64,000 nucleotides of DNA from Hyaloperonospora brassicae (Eukaryota > Oomycota > Peronosporomycetes > Peronosporales > Peronosporaceae). A model generated the notes under the pieces. It was given only the letters and a program-made list of their open reading frames with translations. It was not told the origin of the DNA and did not search any database. How positions within the stretch are numbered: the stretch's first letter is position 1; each line of letters begins with the position of its first letter. Where the stretch lies: assembly GCA_947650285.1 (NCBI GenBank), contig CANTFL010001342.1, positions 124,001 through 188,000 of the forward strand, in the 5' to 3' direction. The position numbers were made by a program, and so were the translations under genes. Below, in pieces: positions 1 to 10,732 of this stretch.

Positions 1-829
1 GTGGGCTCATGACTTTTATAAATCTCCGCTAGGAGTCGTGTGCGTTACGCTTAATGTATCATATCGCCAACCAATACATGACTCATGGCGTTCCAACCAG
101 GCCATCCCTCGAATGAGATCAAATATCGTGTCTTATTCAATGACTAAGCAGTGTTCCAATCTACCAAATTCCCAAACTTTGAGCCTAAATTTATGGCAAT
201 CTTTGGCAACGTGACACACGTTTCCGTCTCCAGGCGAACGTTGATAGTCTCAATCGCATGCGCTTTAGCGCTCCGGCAGACCGCGGACTCCCTTCCAGGG
301 ATAGACGGCGAGCATGATTGATTGATGCCCAAAATCAATAAAAATATTTTAGGGTTTAGTAAATTCGTTTACTGTTGCTTCAACCACAAGCAATCCCGAC
401 TTGCAAACACGCTCCGTGTATAGAGCACAGAGCTCTGTAAGGCTAAGCCCTGTTTCAATCTGCCTCGTAGAGAAGTGACAGCACCCAGTTCATATCCAGT
501 AGAGCACCCAGCATCTACCGGGAACTGACGTTTTACGTGCCTTACTAGATTTCTGGCTGTTCGCAGAACTACGACTTATGTGAGCCTGGCGCAGCTTGCG
601 CAATGGGCATCCAAGACGTAAATGCTTAGTGCTTCCGCACGTATAGAAACGACCGATAACGCGTGGTTGTTTAGCGACCTAACGCTTAGGTTCATCTTCA
701 CTTTCACCCTCAGCATTGCTGAGGTCCGCGAGATTGGGCCTAGAAGACAATGAAGTGCTCATGGATCTGGCTCTGGTAGAGCTCGGGTTGTACCTATTTT
801 CACCCAGCTTAGTAAGCTTAAGTTATGGT

Positions 830-1553
830 CCGCATTACGCGCTATTTCAACCGCAGATTCCACGGCAGTAGGGTGGACTTGAGAGATTCCAGTTCTGTAA
901 GGGCCAGGGTGAAGTCATTCCATGAACACATTTACATGGGCTACCTCTGGGAGAAGATCGCTCTGCATACCAGCAATGAGTGTTATCAGCTCTTGAAAGT
1001 AGTCCGACAACTCATTCTTGCACTGACGGGTAGAGAAGAAGCGTGATCGCACGCGGTATACTTGGTCAGTCAGCATAATAGTGCGAATAAGGTAAAGCTT
1101 AATGATGTTTTATGCAGTGAAGGCGTCATAAATGAACGCGCCGCTCGTGAGTGCCCACTCCCTCGCCCTACCAGCGATCTCGTTTATCGTCACCGCGACC
1201 CTCTGATACTCATTTCGTTTCATACCCGACCTATGGGCGATCTCTACCTCACGGATCCAGAGGATGAGGTTCTCCTCCTCTTTACCGGAGTAGGGGTCAT
1301 GTCCAGCTCGACTGGTTGAGGCCTAGGCCCATCGTCTGGTATAGACACACAGCGTGTGGACATAGACGAACCTATTTGGGTTTATACCTGCCCAATTAGG
1401 GTCAATTATATACTGCATGAAGGTTTCGACACGTGGTTTTAGCACATTGGGACCTTGTGCAGCGAGGAACTCCACATACTCAGGCCCGGCGGCCGCGGTA
1501 AGCTTATCAAGCGCGACCATTTGAGCCTCAGTGAGTGGCGTGGATTTTTCCAT
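830..1553 (-). pseudogene. Decayed gag of an LTR retrotransposon (element A)
   Basis: The minus strand reads as a broken retrotransposon Gag. It opens with an ATG at 1553 (MEKSTPLTEAQMV...), runs about 75 codons to a stop near 1323, and resumes in other frames. Near 900-1050 a second block reads ELSDYFQELITLIAGMQSD then PEVAHVNVFME, which is the typical helical Gag core (compare LSDYVRELMTIIAAIQ in the relic at 61850). Frameshifts and stops separate the blocks, so it is not functional. Its 5' LTR lies just upstream at 1612-2011 in the same orientation and the rest runs off the left edge. The call rests on motif resemblance between the two relics in this window and on general knowledge of Gypsy Gag proteins. 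Confidence 0.6.
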
Positions 1554-1611
1554 CCTCACATAGAACCGTCTTGACAGATTCAGGCGTAGATTGACTACAA
1601 AGGCTACCAAG

Positions 1612-2011
1612 TGTAGCGGAGCTGCTCAGCTTTTGAAGTTAAAAGAAGATTGTAACGCTCCACGAGCAACTTTCGGTTAAAAAAAACCGACTCAGCGCGT
1701 CAACAAGCTCAAAGAGCTTACGGTCCCTGTTCCAAGGGACCAAACAATTTAGAGAATCACAGAACAGAGTGCTCAAAAGTAGTTGCCTTAACAAGGCGTT
1801 TGCTAACTCTTTACGATCGCAAGACGCCTCAGGAAGGCACGTGCCGTAAGAGGATCAAAAGGGGAACTGAACTCTATTTGTTTTATCTAAAAGAACAGTT
1901 CAGACTAAACGAACTTAATATCGACACTACTGTTCTAATCAATACCTTTTTAAAAGATCTCGTATTTGGTGGCTGACATACGTCAGCCCCCAGCAACTGA
2001 TATGGTGTTCA
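1612..2011 (-). repeat. LTR of element A (minus orientation)
   Basis: A 400 bp block which on the minus strand starts TGAACACC and ends GCTACA (TG...CA). It is recognisably the same LTR family as 61382-61780 on the plus strand: shared blocks include the CAGTTG..GGGGGCTGACG start, TCAGCCACCAAATA, and the GGAGC...CCGCTACA end. A TGGTAGCC stretch that could be a tRNA primer site lies immediately inside it (about 1601-1608, minus). It is full of short inverted repeats (for example 1970-1987 and 1721-1740). Confidence 0.6.
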
Positions 2012-2702
2012 AATACCATCTTCAATGGGATTTCGTCCCTGGTGTAAACCACACATGTTGTGTAACCCCGTTACAGTTTGCTCAACGATCAATGCTCACC
2101 TGTACTTGTCTTTTTGCACTTATGTGTTGACTCGATGCGCTTGCAAGTCAACTGCTTTCAGTGACACTTTTTTTCGAGTTGCCAAACTTGTTTCCTTATT
2201 CCTTACGTGATTCTTGTTGATGTTGATGTTACCGTCTCAATTTCCCACGATAAGGTTCGGTTCTGAATGTTTCTTGGAGCACACACCAACGTGAACACAA
2301 TGTGTTGATGGAGCTAGAAAGCACTCCCATGCATCAAAAGTCATGAGAAGGGAAAGGCGTTAGCGCTAGTCTACCCGACAAAGTGGCGTACGTCAGTCTA
2401 CACACAGAGGAGCGAACAACATACCGCCGGTACAAGTCTTCGCATAGAGCGACAAGAAAAGCAGACGATCAACTGAATACGTGTGCACGTCTAGTTTGAG
2501 AAGTCACGACGGTGGCAGGTTGATCTTATGCCATCTTCTGCCGGTCGGACATCCTGGTCCGACCAGTTTTCGGATGTTTGCGTGAGAGACGAGTCGATTA
2601 CGCGTCGAGCATGACGAAGCGACTGACGCATGCGCAAAACACCTGACAACGTACTTCCCAAACGCTAAATGCCACTCGTGTTTACCGGTCAACGTCTTGT
2701 GT

Positions 2703-2706
<4 letters not shown>
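2012..2706. other. Intergenic, no gene seen
   Basis: Between the LTR relic and the first host gene I see no coding sequence with support. Reading frames are short and without recognisable motifs. Confidence 0.5.

Positions 2707-2787
<81 letters not shown>
2707..2787. repeat. (AG)n microsatellite, about 81 bp
   Basis: An uninterrupted AG dinucleotide run. It lies about 180 bp upstream of the start codon of the membrane-protein gene at 2971, so it is probably in its promoter or 5' UTR. It creates spurious Arg-Glu or Ser-Leu reading frames. Confidence 0.98.
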
Positions 2788-2792
<5 letters not shown>

Positions 2793-2970
2793 AGAGAAGA
2801 TAAGGCAAACACTCTTCTGGTCGGACGAGCAGCACCTGTCGTGTTTAGCTTTGCACGTACCGTTACAGAAATAAGCATCACGGCGGCAGAGCCCGTCGTT
2901 TCGGAACCCTATTACACGTACGTTGCACGTCAGTCCGTCGTCGACACGCTTCAGTATCCCTTCGTCCGAC

Positions 2971-5900
2971 ATGGCCGCGACTCGCTCGGTGCTCGATGCG
3001 CTGGCAGCGGAAAAGATAGAAGCGGCGACGGCAGGTGCAAAACGGACGCGCGCGCGTTCGTTCGAGTCCCTTGTGCTGTCGAGTCACGAGCGCTTGTGCA
3101 GTGCCGAAACGTCGCAGCACAGTGCCGAGCTCGACGAGGCGTGGAGCGCCCGGAGCAATCCGAGCGTCAGTAGTGGCACCAGCAGCATTCGCGAGCGGCA
3201 TCGCCAGGCGATTGCGAGCGCGTTCTTTGGCTCGAGGTCGAACGTCACGGAGGCGATTGTCGAGAGTCCGCGGACGCCCAGTGGGGGTCGAGGGCGACGT
3301 CGGCAACGGCAGAGCAGGTGTCGTCGTGTGGACGGCAGACGAGAGAAACAGTTCCTGCGCCGGTTCTTTCGACCGCGACGAGCGTCCGAGTCCGCGCTCG
3401 CGGTCGTTCATGTCGAAGCACGTGCTCTTCCGGCGGAACACGTGAGGCGAGTGAAGACACAGGTGTCGGTACCGCTCGACTCGATAGAGAGAGACGAGGA
3501 GCGGTGGCAGCGGCGAGAGAACCGCTTGTTGTTTGACGAGTTGGTGCACCTGGCAAACACGCACCAGCCGGTTGAGTTTGGCCGGTTCAAGCAGCGGCGG
3601 TCGTTGCGAGGCAGTAGTCGCGTCGAGCGTCGCAGTGGGATGTCGAGCGGGCAGTTGCAGCGGTCCGCGATGGCTGAAGCGCTGGACGTGGGGGTTTCGT
3701 GCTCGACGTCGAGTCGTCAAGCGGCAGGGAGTGAGGAGAGCAGGTACGACGGCGACGCGAGGATCAACACGGAACTGCTGGAAGCGTACATTGCCTACTC
3801 CAAGTCCATTGGGCATGAGCCGAAGCTTCAGCTGCATCCAGACATGCTGCCGCTCGAGCCTCGCGATGCTTTGGACGAGGAGGTCCATGACGAGGAGGGG
3901 GACAAGGAACGACAGCACGTCCGTAGGGCATCGTTTATCCACGGCCGGCCCGTGCTCACCGAACAGCAGCACTTCTGGACGGGGTTCTTGGGAACGCGGT
4001 ACAGCAAACGTCGAGGCTGTGTGCAGTTTTGGACGTGGCTGCTCATCGGCGTCGGTGTGCTCTTGTGGCTCGGCATCTCGCTGTCTTCGCTCGAGATGAA
4101 CGAAGTGCTGCATCTCGACGCCTTTACGCTCCAAGACGTCCACGTGACGGACGACTATGCGTTCCTCCACTTTCTCGACGAAGTGGACTTCCACCTCACG
4201 TACACGATCGAGACGCCATTGCCAAGCAACTCGACTGCCCGTCGCAGTGCGCTGTCGTTCAATGCGCTGCTGCTGCTCGAAGACGAGTACGAGCACTACA
4301 TTCGAGGCGAAGCGTTCACGTACGTCGACGCCGGCACGACCTTACGCACGACGTCTGCGCATTTGTCGCTCACGTTGATCGACAACCCGCTGCAGGAGCG
4401 CATGTACTTTGTGTTGCAGCCGTGTGTCCTCGCGCGCAATCCATCGGCCGACTACTGTCAAGCAGCTCGACTGCCAACGAGTGTTTACTCGCGTGAAAAG
4501 ATCTACGAGCTGCCGAAGCAGTCGACGCTGGCCACGCAAGTGCACGACGCGCGCTTCGTTGCCACGTACGTGTACGTGAACCCGATTCCCGTGGCCTGCA
4601 GTTCGTCCGGGTGGCTCGGCGGCACGTACTTGCTGCTGTTCCTGCCGTACGTCGTCATCACGCTGTTCGGCCTCCGGGGGTTCCAAATGCTCGTGCACTG
4701 CGAGAGCTGGCAGCAGAACCTCGAGCGCAACTACGCGCGCGAGTTGCAGACGCCCGAGCACGAAGTGGACTACTGGCAGCCCATGCCGTGGGACCGGAAG
4801 GTCGCCAAGACGCGCTTGTGCGGCCCCTGCTGCTGGACAAAGTTCCGCCGGCCGCTCGAGCCCTTCCACACGTGGTGGCGGCACGAGAACTACTTCACGT
4901 GGGTCTTTTGCCCCTACCGCAACGAACAGCTCTCGCGGGGCGAGCGCGCGCTGATCGTCGTGTGCTCGCTGTACATTACGTTCTACGTGCTGTTTATTAT
5001 TGTCATGCTGCGGGACTCGTGGGGCACGGACATGACGCTCTTTACGTCCGTCGTACTCTACGCCATCTTGCTCGCCATCCTCCCGCCAGCAGGCAAAGCC
5101 GTGTTCAAAGAGCTCTTCAAGCTCATTTTTCGCCAACGGCGCAAGTACTTTCGAGCCAAAGCTACTGCAACGGCAACTGCAACTATACCTGCTACGGGTG
5201 GCCCCCTTCAGGGCTTTTCGTTCCGCTTGGCGTTCGTGCTGCAGTTCCTCGTCGTGCTGTTGCTCACGCTCGCGCAGGGGCCCATCTTTTACATATGGAC
5301 GTTCCGAAGCTGCTTGTTCCTGAAGCAGTTCATGTGGTTTGGGGCGCTGGCGGCCATCATGCGCATGTCGCTCGTGGCGCTCGCGCTCGACTTGATGTGG
5401 TACCTCATCATTCAGACGTGGGGCTGGAAGGACCTGTGTCCGTATTGCACCGAGCGCATCAAGCACTGCGACTGCTTCAACGACGAGCTGCTCGTCCTTG
5501 CGGTCGAGCGCGTGGGTCCCAAGTGGCAGCTCATTCGCGTGCTCGACGACCTCATGGCCAAGCAGTGCCACTACGACCCGCAGTTTGAGCTCTATACGGC
5601 CGAACAGCTCCGTGAGCGCTGGGACGTGCTCGTAGACCGCGCGAAGTCACACATGGCGAAGATTGAGAAACTACGTGCGTACCAGGAGAACAAACGGCTC
5701 GAGAGGTTGCGGTACGACCGCGTGCGACGCAGTGTCACGAGTTTCCTCTCGTTTCGTGGCGGGGCAGCGCTGTCGCATCGGTCGGGGTCCGAACTGCACG
5801 TGCAGAGCAATCGCATGTCGTGCAACGACATGAGCGTCGCAAGTGGCAGCGAAGACGCACTGCACGAGGGACACGTCGGGGCGGCGGCAATGGCGATGGA

Positions 5901-6852
5901 CGTTCAGGTGTGCAGTCTCCGCGAGCAGAAGATACTGGCGCTGACGAACGACATCAAGTTGGACAAGTTTGAAAAGCACTACGACTCGAACATCTCGAGT
6001 GTCTTTCACGTGCTCACGTGTTCGGTGCAGATATTGCGTCGACAGGGGAAGCACGAGGTCAAGACCCGACGGTTATTGAAGGAGCGAAGTTACGTGCACA
6101 ACAGAGAGGACGAGGACGAGGCGGTGTCGAGTGGCAATAATAATGAGGAGGAAGAGGAAGAGGAAGCGGAGGGAGACGATGAGGCGGTTCGAGGATCGCG
6201 ATCGGAGACTGGCGGCGCTTCTAGTGGTCGTGGCACTATTGGCGAGACCATGTGGGTGCTGGATACACCGGCCCAGCGTCTCGAGCGACGGGAAGAAGAG
6301 AAGCTGCGGCGCAAGCAGGCGTTCCGCGTCTTGAACAAGTACAAGATCGAGAGCGTGGACCACAATACGTCCGAGCCACGCGACATGTTGTCGCCGATCC
6401 GCTCGCGCCACAGCGCTGTGTCTGCTCTGTCGAATGGACGTTCGTCGCCCATGATGAGCCACGGGAGACAGCAGCACGAGGCAATGATGCGGCCGTTGCT
6501 GCTACCGAGCGACGTGCCGACTTCGCTGCCACGGGAGACGTTGGTGACGCTCGTGCTGGAAAAGGAACCGGGCGAGCAGGGTGAGGACGTGGAAAGGGGA
6601 CAGTACGACGAAAGGATAGCGACGGGCGGCCTCAACGTCAGTGACACGAACGATAACGACGGCGACGCGTACTTGAGCGACGTCGAGCGAGGCATTCCCC
6701 ACGCAGCTCTTGACCACAGACCCCCGCCGTCCAGCAGGACGTGTGTGTACTCTGTGACGGAGCGGCCGCAGACTCTGTTGCGACGGCTCTCTGCTTCGGC
6801 CTCAGTGTTCACTGCCTGGGCGCTCAATTACGACCCGGACGTGGACTACTGA
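2971..6852 (+). CDS. Large multi-pass membrane protein, unknown function
   Basis: Single-exon gene of 1,293 aa. The start chosen is the first in-frame ATG, in good context (GACATGG); the frame is open further upstream but without an ATG. Residues 1-350 are basic, Arg/Ser-rich and look disordered. A first membrane segment at about 354-375 is followed by a large loop of about 170 residues (probably lumenal or extracellular, with an NST sequon), a second segment at about 548-569, paired segments at 660-681 and 689-711, and two more at 750-776 and 787-818. The loop around 600-660 and the segment after 818 hold Cys clusters (CGPCC; CPYC..HCDC). The 475-residue C-terminal tail is charged, with a poly-Glu run near 1050. 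The pairing of segments 3 and 4 recalls the first helices of polycystin-type proteins, but no PLAT or pore motif is visible, so I assign no function. It is tail-to-tail with the Ubl-eL41 gene. Confidence 0.85.
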   Translation: MAATRSVLDALAAEKIEAATAGAKRTRARSFESLVLSSHERLCSAETSQHSAELDEAWSARSNPSVSSGTSSIRERHRQAIASAFFGSRSNVTEAIVESPRTPSGGRGRRRQRQSRCRRVDGRREKQFLRRFFRPRRASESALAVVHVEARALPAEHVRRVKTQVSVPLDSIERDEERWQRRENRLLFDELVHLANTHQPVEFGRFKQRRSLRGSSRVERRSGMSSGQLQRSAMAEALDVGVSCSTSSRQAAGSEESRYDGDARINTELLEAYIAYSKSIGHEPKLQLHPDMLPLEPRDALDEEVHDEEGDKERQHVRRASFIHGRPVLTEQQHFWTGFLGTRYSKRRGCVQFWTWLLIGVGVLLWLGISLSSLEMNEVLHLDAFTLQDVHVTDDYAFLHFLDEVDFHLTYTIETPLPSNSTARRSALSFNALLLLEDEYEHYIRGEAFTYVDAGTTLRTTSAHLSLTLIDNPLQERMYFVLQPCVLARNPSADYCQAARLPTSVYSREKIYELPKQSTLATQVHDARFVATYVYVNPIPVACSSSGWLGGTYLLLFLPYVVITLFGLRGFQMLVHCESWQQNLERNYARELQTPEHEVDYWQPMPWDRKVAKTRLCGPCCWTKFRRPLEPFHTWWRHENYFTWVFCPYRNEQLSRGERALIVVCSLYITFYVLFIIVMLRDSWGTDMTLFTSVVLYAILLAILPPAGKAVFKELFKLIFRQRRKYFRAKATATATATIPATGGPLQGFSFRLAFVLQFLVVLLLTLAQGPIFYIWTFRSCLFLKQFMWFGALAAIMRMSLVALALDLMWYLIIQTWGWKDLCPYCTERIKHCDCFNDELLVLAVERVGPKWQLIRVLDDLMAKQCHYDPQFELYTAEQLRERWDVLVDRAKSHMAKIEKLRAYQENKRLERLRYDRVRRSVTSFLSFRGGAALSHRSGSELHVQSNRMSCNDMSVASGSEDALHEGHVGAAAMAMDVQVCSLREQKILALTNDIKLDKFEKHYDSNISSVFHVLTCSVQILRRQGKHEVKTRRLLKERSYVHNREDEDEAVSSGNNNEEEEEEEAEGDDEAVRGSRSETGGASSGRGTIGETMWVLDTPAQRLERREEEKLRRKQAFRVLNKYKIESVDHNTSEPRDMLSPIRSRHSAVSALSNGRSSPMMSHGRQQHEAMMRPLLLPSDVPTSLPRETLVTLVLEKEPGEQGEDVERGQYDERIATGGLNVSDTNDNDGDAYLSDVERGIPHAALDHRPPPSSRTCVYSVTERPQTLLRRLSASASVFTAWALNYDPDVDY

Positions 6853-7238
6853 ACCCGTCATCTACGTCTGCTTCGTCCACTACAAAAGGTGACGTCACCT
6901 GTACCATATACACCACCACGTCCGACCATGTAGCAACCACACGACAGATACACAAGTGCAGTCATTCTGATCTTGGGATTCCACCAATCGTTCTTTGGTC
7001 CACTTATTCGTTAAAACCGCAGCTACAAACCACGCTACCGAATACCTCCACCATCCGGTCTCGGAGAAAAAACCGTGCGACCCAACCAGCTGTTTCACCA
7101 CCGACATTGCTTCCGCACGCGACCATCACTCGTGCTGTTGTGCCATCGTACTCGAACCTTCACTCTTACTGACGCAATCATTCAGGTTCGATCGTGATCG
7201 CTCACTTCACGAGCCACCGACAGTCGGTGACGCAGAGC

Positions 7239-7535
7239 TTATCTGGCGCGCTGACGCATTTTTCGGCGTTTGCGACGCAGACGACGCATGCGTTTCTTGC
7301 GCCACTTGGCGCGCATGCCGCCGGGCACAGACAGCAGCATCTTGAGCGTGTCGCACTCGCCGACCGCGTAGTCAGCAAGCGAGCCGCTTGTCAGCTGCTT
7401 GCCGGCGCAGACCAGTCGGAAGTCCGGGATGTACTCCACGTCCTCGACCGCCTGCATGACCGATGCAACAGAGGCGTCCGCCGCCACGCTCAGCGTGAGC
7501 GGGGAGCCCGACAGTGTCTCCACAAAGAGCTGCAT
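7239..7535 (-). CDS. Ubiquitin-like domain fused to 60S ribosomal protein eL41
   Basis: A 98-aa protein with two parts in one exon. Residues 1-73 are a ubiquitin-like fold (MQLFVETL start; RLVCAGKQL and SLADY blocks match the second half of ubiquitin and FUBI) ending PGG. Residues 74-98 (MRAKWRKKRM... RQRAR) are a complete 25-residue eL41, nearly identical to the animal protein. The fusion point Gly-Gly/Met is exactly where a deubiquitinase would cut to release mature eL41, the small basic peptide of the large ribosomal subunit. Known fusions of this kind are ubiquitin-eL40, ubiquitin-eS31 and FUBI-eS30; I do not recall one with eL41. The Ubl has few lysines and lacks the RLRGG tail, so it is closer to FUBI than to ubiquitin. 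The start ATG has A at -3. A 5' UTR intron is likely at 7564-7688. Confidence 0.85.
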   Translation of the reverse strand: MQLFVETLSGSPLTLSVAADASVASVMQAVEDVEYIPDFRLVCAGKQLTSGSLADYAVGECDTLKMLLSVPGGMRAKWRKKRMRRLRRKRRKMRQRAR

Positions 7536-7563
7536 CTTTCTTCCCTCCTGGATGCTCAGATGC

Positions 7564-7688
7564 CTAGAGTCACCAAACACACATGGCGTCAGTACGCTGT
7601 ATACAGCACAGGCAGATAGAGCGCGCTTTTGGGCTGTCGTATAGGGGCTGTCCGTACACACGATGCAACACGAGAGGGGTACACGTAC
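7564..7688 (-). other. Probable 5' UTR intron of the Ubl-eL41 gene
   Basis: On the minus strand GTACGTGT at 7688 and GACTCTAG ending at 7564 would make a 125 nt intron, ending 28 nt before the Ubl start codon. Leader introns are common in ribosomal protein genes. Not tested with transcripts. Confidence 0.45.
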
Positions 7689-7695
7689 CCAGAAC

Positions 7696-8864
7696 GATGT
7701 TCCCAGCAGAGCAGTCAGCAGAAAGTGAGATCTGGCGGCCGTGTCGGTCCAGAGCTCCTCGTCGATATCAATAGCTGGCCACGAGCTTGTCAGCAAGATT
7801 AGACCTGCACTTTGTATGGTGCAGAGTTCGCATCTTGTTTATTCACCGCGTTTTCCAACAGGACAAGGGGTGATACGCAAGTGTCTAATTGGCTGGAATG
7901 AACTGCAGACAACGTCAGGGAGTTTGCTGACCAGGTACATGTAAGTTACATAGTTCGATGTGTCCCACATCGTATCGATCTCTTCTTCCACTTTGCTTCA
8001 CATGACAGCTGCAAACGTGTAACTGCAAAATAAATTTATCGCCTACCACAACCGACCGGAAAAAGAAGTCCTCAGTTCTTCTACTAGCCTCACAAAACAC
8101 TCGATGACTAAGTTCAGCAATGTGAAACTCGCCGCGATCGTCTCGATAACTGCATGACAAGCTTTTGCCGAGAACGGTACCTACGCCTCGTACGACGTCT
8201 TCCATCTTCTGATCGAGAATGCCTCCATCTATCAGTGGCAAGTGCTACTGTATCTGATTCGAAAGAGATCGGCCACACTACTAATCCTGCACAATGTGAC
8301 TTCGTTCGGCTGCAATAGTGCGTCTTCCTACACCAGGTGTAAAGCACCACTACTCGAGCAAGAGCTGCCATCTCGACATAAATGCATGCACTCCACCCTT
8401 TCTGCTGATAGTTGATTGCTTACTGCAGCATGGAGTCATCTTGCATCGTCACATCTTGACCAATCTGACACACCACAAGTACGGCAAAGTAGCAGGAGAG
8501 GAAAAGGAGAGGAGGAGGAGTGCGAATTGTTTTCGACAAGCTCAGTCCTATCGAGCACAACGCTACTGAGCTTGTCAATCGGTGTCCGCTACGGCTTATG
8601 TCGGTCACATAAGCTGCTTTAATCACGAACAAAACCCATTGCGTGTTTGCTGAAGTTGCTATTCAATGAACGTGTGGCAAATATACAAACGTTACCAATT
8701 ATCCCCTTTCCATGCTTTCGAAACAGGTAAATTACGAAATATCCACGTGCCATCCCGCCGAAACCCAAATTATATCCGCAAAACATCCACATCGACTATC
8801 CACCGTCTACTAACAAACGACCGCTGGTATCCCAATTCAACACAAACAATTGTCGACACGAGTC
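7696..8864. other. Intergenic, no supported gene
   Basis: Contains only short frames. A minus-strand pair of stop-free blocks (8100-8241 and 7840-7990) looked faintly coding but could not be joined into a recognisable protein. Confidence 0.45.
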
Positions 8865-10732
8865 ATGTCCGTGCCACCGTCGCCGCCTGCTTTGACTCTC
8901 CCCCACGATGCAGCGCTGACCTCTCTCTCCAGTCCGTCACCGGCCACGCCGTCCACATCGTACCATCACGTCTCAGTAGCGCTCTACCGTCGCAAAAAGC
9001 GGTCGCACCCTCGCAGGAAATCGCACAACCGGACGGATCTTTCCAGCAGCTCTGACATTCGCCAAACCAGAAAACCGATCCGAAATTCCCAATTGTGTCA
9101 TTCCAAGAGCTCTTCACATACTTCAGAAGGCAGTACCGTTGATGCAACTCAAGACAAACAATCAGCTGCTGAACAGGAGCTACCGGTAACCAGATTGCTC
9201 GAAGCCGTACCGTCGAAGCTCCGAGTTCAGACCGAGTTCCCAACTAATTCAAGCTCACCACTACTATCTCCATGCGAAAGTTCGACTGTAAAAAAACGGT
9301 CGCGATACCCGTTAGGACCTGGAGAGGCAGACGAGCAATCAAAGAACATGCGGCTTCCTCCATCGTCCCCACGAATACCTCCAGCAGCTACCAGCTTTTC
9401 CTCGAACCCACCTGTCCCTCATTTGTTTCGGCTGTCGGACTTTTTCTACAAGGAGATCTTTGGCGTGCATGATATCAAACAGAGCGATGGCGTGCACCAA
9501 GAACGCGTGCAAAACTTCTTTGTCGTGCCAGTGAATACCGAGCAGCTCTTTCTCTTTGGCGTGCTGCTGGCACTCGATAGTTTTCTCTACGTGTTTACGT
9601 ACATGCCATTGCGGATCCTATTTGCCTGTGGCTGTGCCGTGACATCGGGTTTCCACACCCGGATCTTCCGACGTACGCACTTTTATGACTTGATGGTGGC
9701 CGTGATCATGGCAGTCGGGACAACCGTGCTGGGATACGTGGACATGTCGAGGGTGTACCACGCCATTCGTGGCCAAGCGATGATCAAGCTCTACGTGCTG
9801 TTCACGATGATCGAGATCTTTGACCGCTTGTTCTCATCCTTTGGACAGGACGTGCTTGACTCGCTGTATTACACAGCCAAGTACCATCCCCGCCGGGTCA
9901 CGCGCATGTTTTTGGCCTTTAGCGTGGCAATCGTCTATGTGGTCCTCCACTCGCTGCTGCTATTTGCCCAAGTCGTGACGCTCAACGTTGCTGTCAATTC
10001 AAGCAACACGTCTCTGCTCACGCTCCTCATTTCCAACAATTTCGCCGAGCTCAAGAGTTCAGTGTTCAAGAAGTTTGAAGAACAGAACCTGTTTCAGATC
10101 AGCTGCAGCGATATTGTCGAGCGCTTCAAGCTTCTCACTATTATCGGGCTTATTCTGCTGCAGTCGTCCACTGCAGATGTCGCCTGGGGGACGGTAAGAC
10201 GCGTTGACATGTGCGACATGTGTGTCTCTTTCATTGCTCGGGTCTTTTGCTTAGGTTCGACGTGGTGTGTCTGATGCTTGCTTTGTTCACGCAGGCTATG
10301 GTTTGGGTGGCTGAGATGCTGATCGATTGGATCAAGCATGCCTTCATCACCAAGTTCAATCAGATACCACCCACGATGTACTCCAAGTTCATCACAATTC
10401 TCTGTCGTGACCTCACGGGCTGGAAAAGCGAAGACACAATCCTCGACCATACGCACCACGTGTCCAAACGCTTGGGTCTAATGTCGCTGCCTTTGGCATG
10501 TGTGGTGCTGCGCATGCTGTCAAAAGCTCTAGCAGACGCGCCAATTGAGCTGACGTCACTTAGCGGCATCTTGATCACGGTGGTGTTTTTCATGTGTCTC
10601 GCAGCGTTCAAAGCGCTACTGAGCCTTGTGTTGATGATCTACGCTTGCAAATCAGGCCGCTTGGATGACACTCGTCCGAAAAGTCCGCGGTCCGCTCGCC
10701 ATCTCGAGTCCATCCATCAGTACAAGTTTTAG
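8865..10732 (+). CDS. TAPT1-family (DUF747) membrane protein
   Basis: Two exons, 8865-10193 and 10295-10732, with a 101 nt intron (GTAAGAC...TTCACGCAG, phase 0); 588 aa. The start is the first in-frame ATG (ATGTCCGTGCCACC); the frame is open upstream without an ATG. Residues 1-185 are Ser/Pro-rich and disordered. From about 195 the sequence matches the TAPT1/Emp65 family: the family-like DFFYKEIFGVHD block, then a run with MPLRIL, the block KLYVLFTMIEIFDRLFSSFG, and DVLDSLYY, all typical of Pfam family TAPT1. After the intron come the WIKHAFITKFN block and further hydrophobic helices, ending in a basic tail. Homologues sit in the endoplasmic reticulum or ciliary base membranes and have been tied to ER quality control and ciliogenesis; the role here is inferred only from the family. 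The intron falls in the middle of the conserved region, and both halves are needed for the domain. Confidence 0.9.

Noticed and set aside
2504..3173. Frames with long Ser-Leu or Arg-Glu runs
   Set aside because: Translation of the (AG)n microsatellite.
2878..4296. 472-codon minus-strand frame opposite the membrane-protein gene
   Set aside because: Shadow of a GC-rich gene; Arg/His/Leu-rich, no domain, and the plus strand has clear membrane helices.
7840..8241. Possible minus-strand two-exon gene (blocks LIDGGILDQKMEDVVRGVG and EEEIDTMWDTSNYVTYMYLV)
   Set aside because: Open lengths are within chance, no start or splice set joins them cleanly, and I recognise no family.
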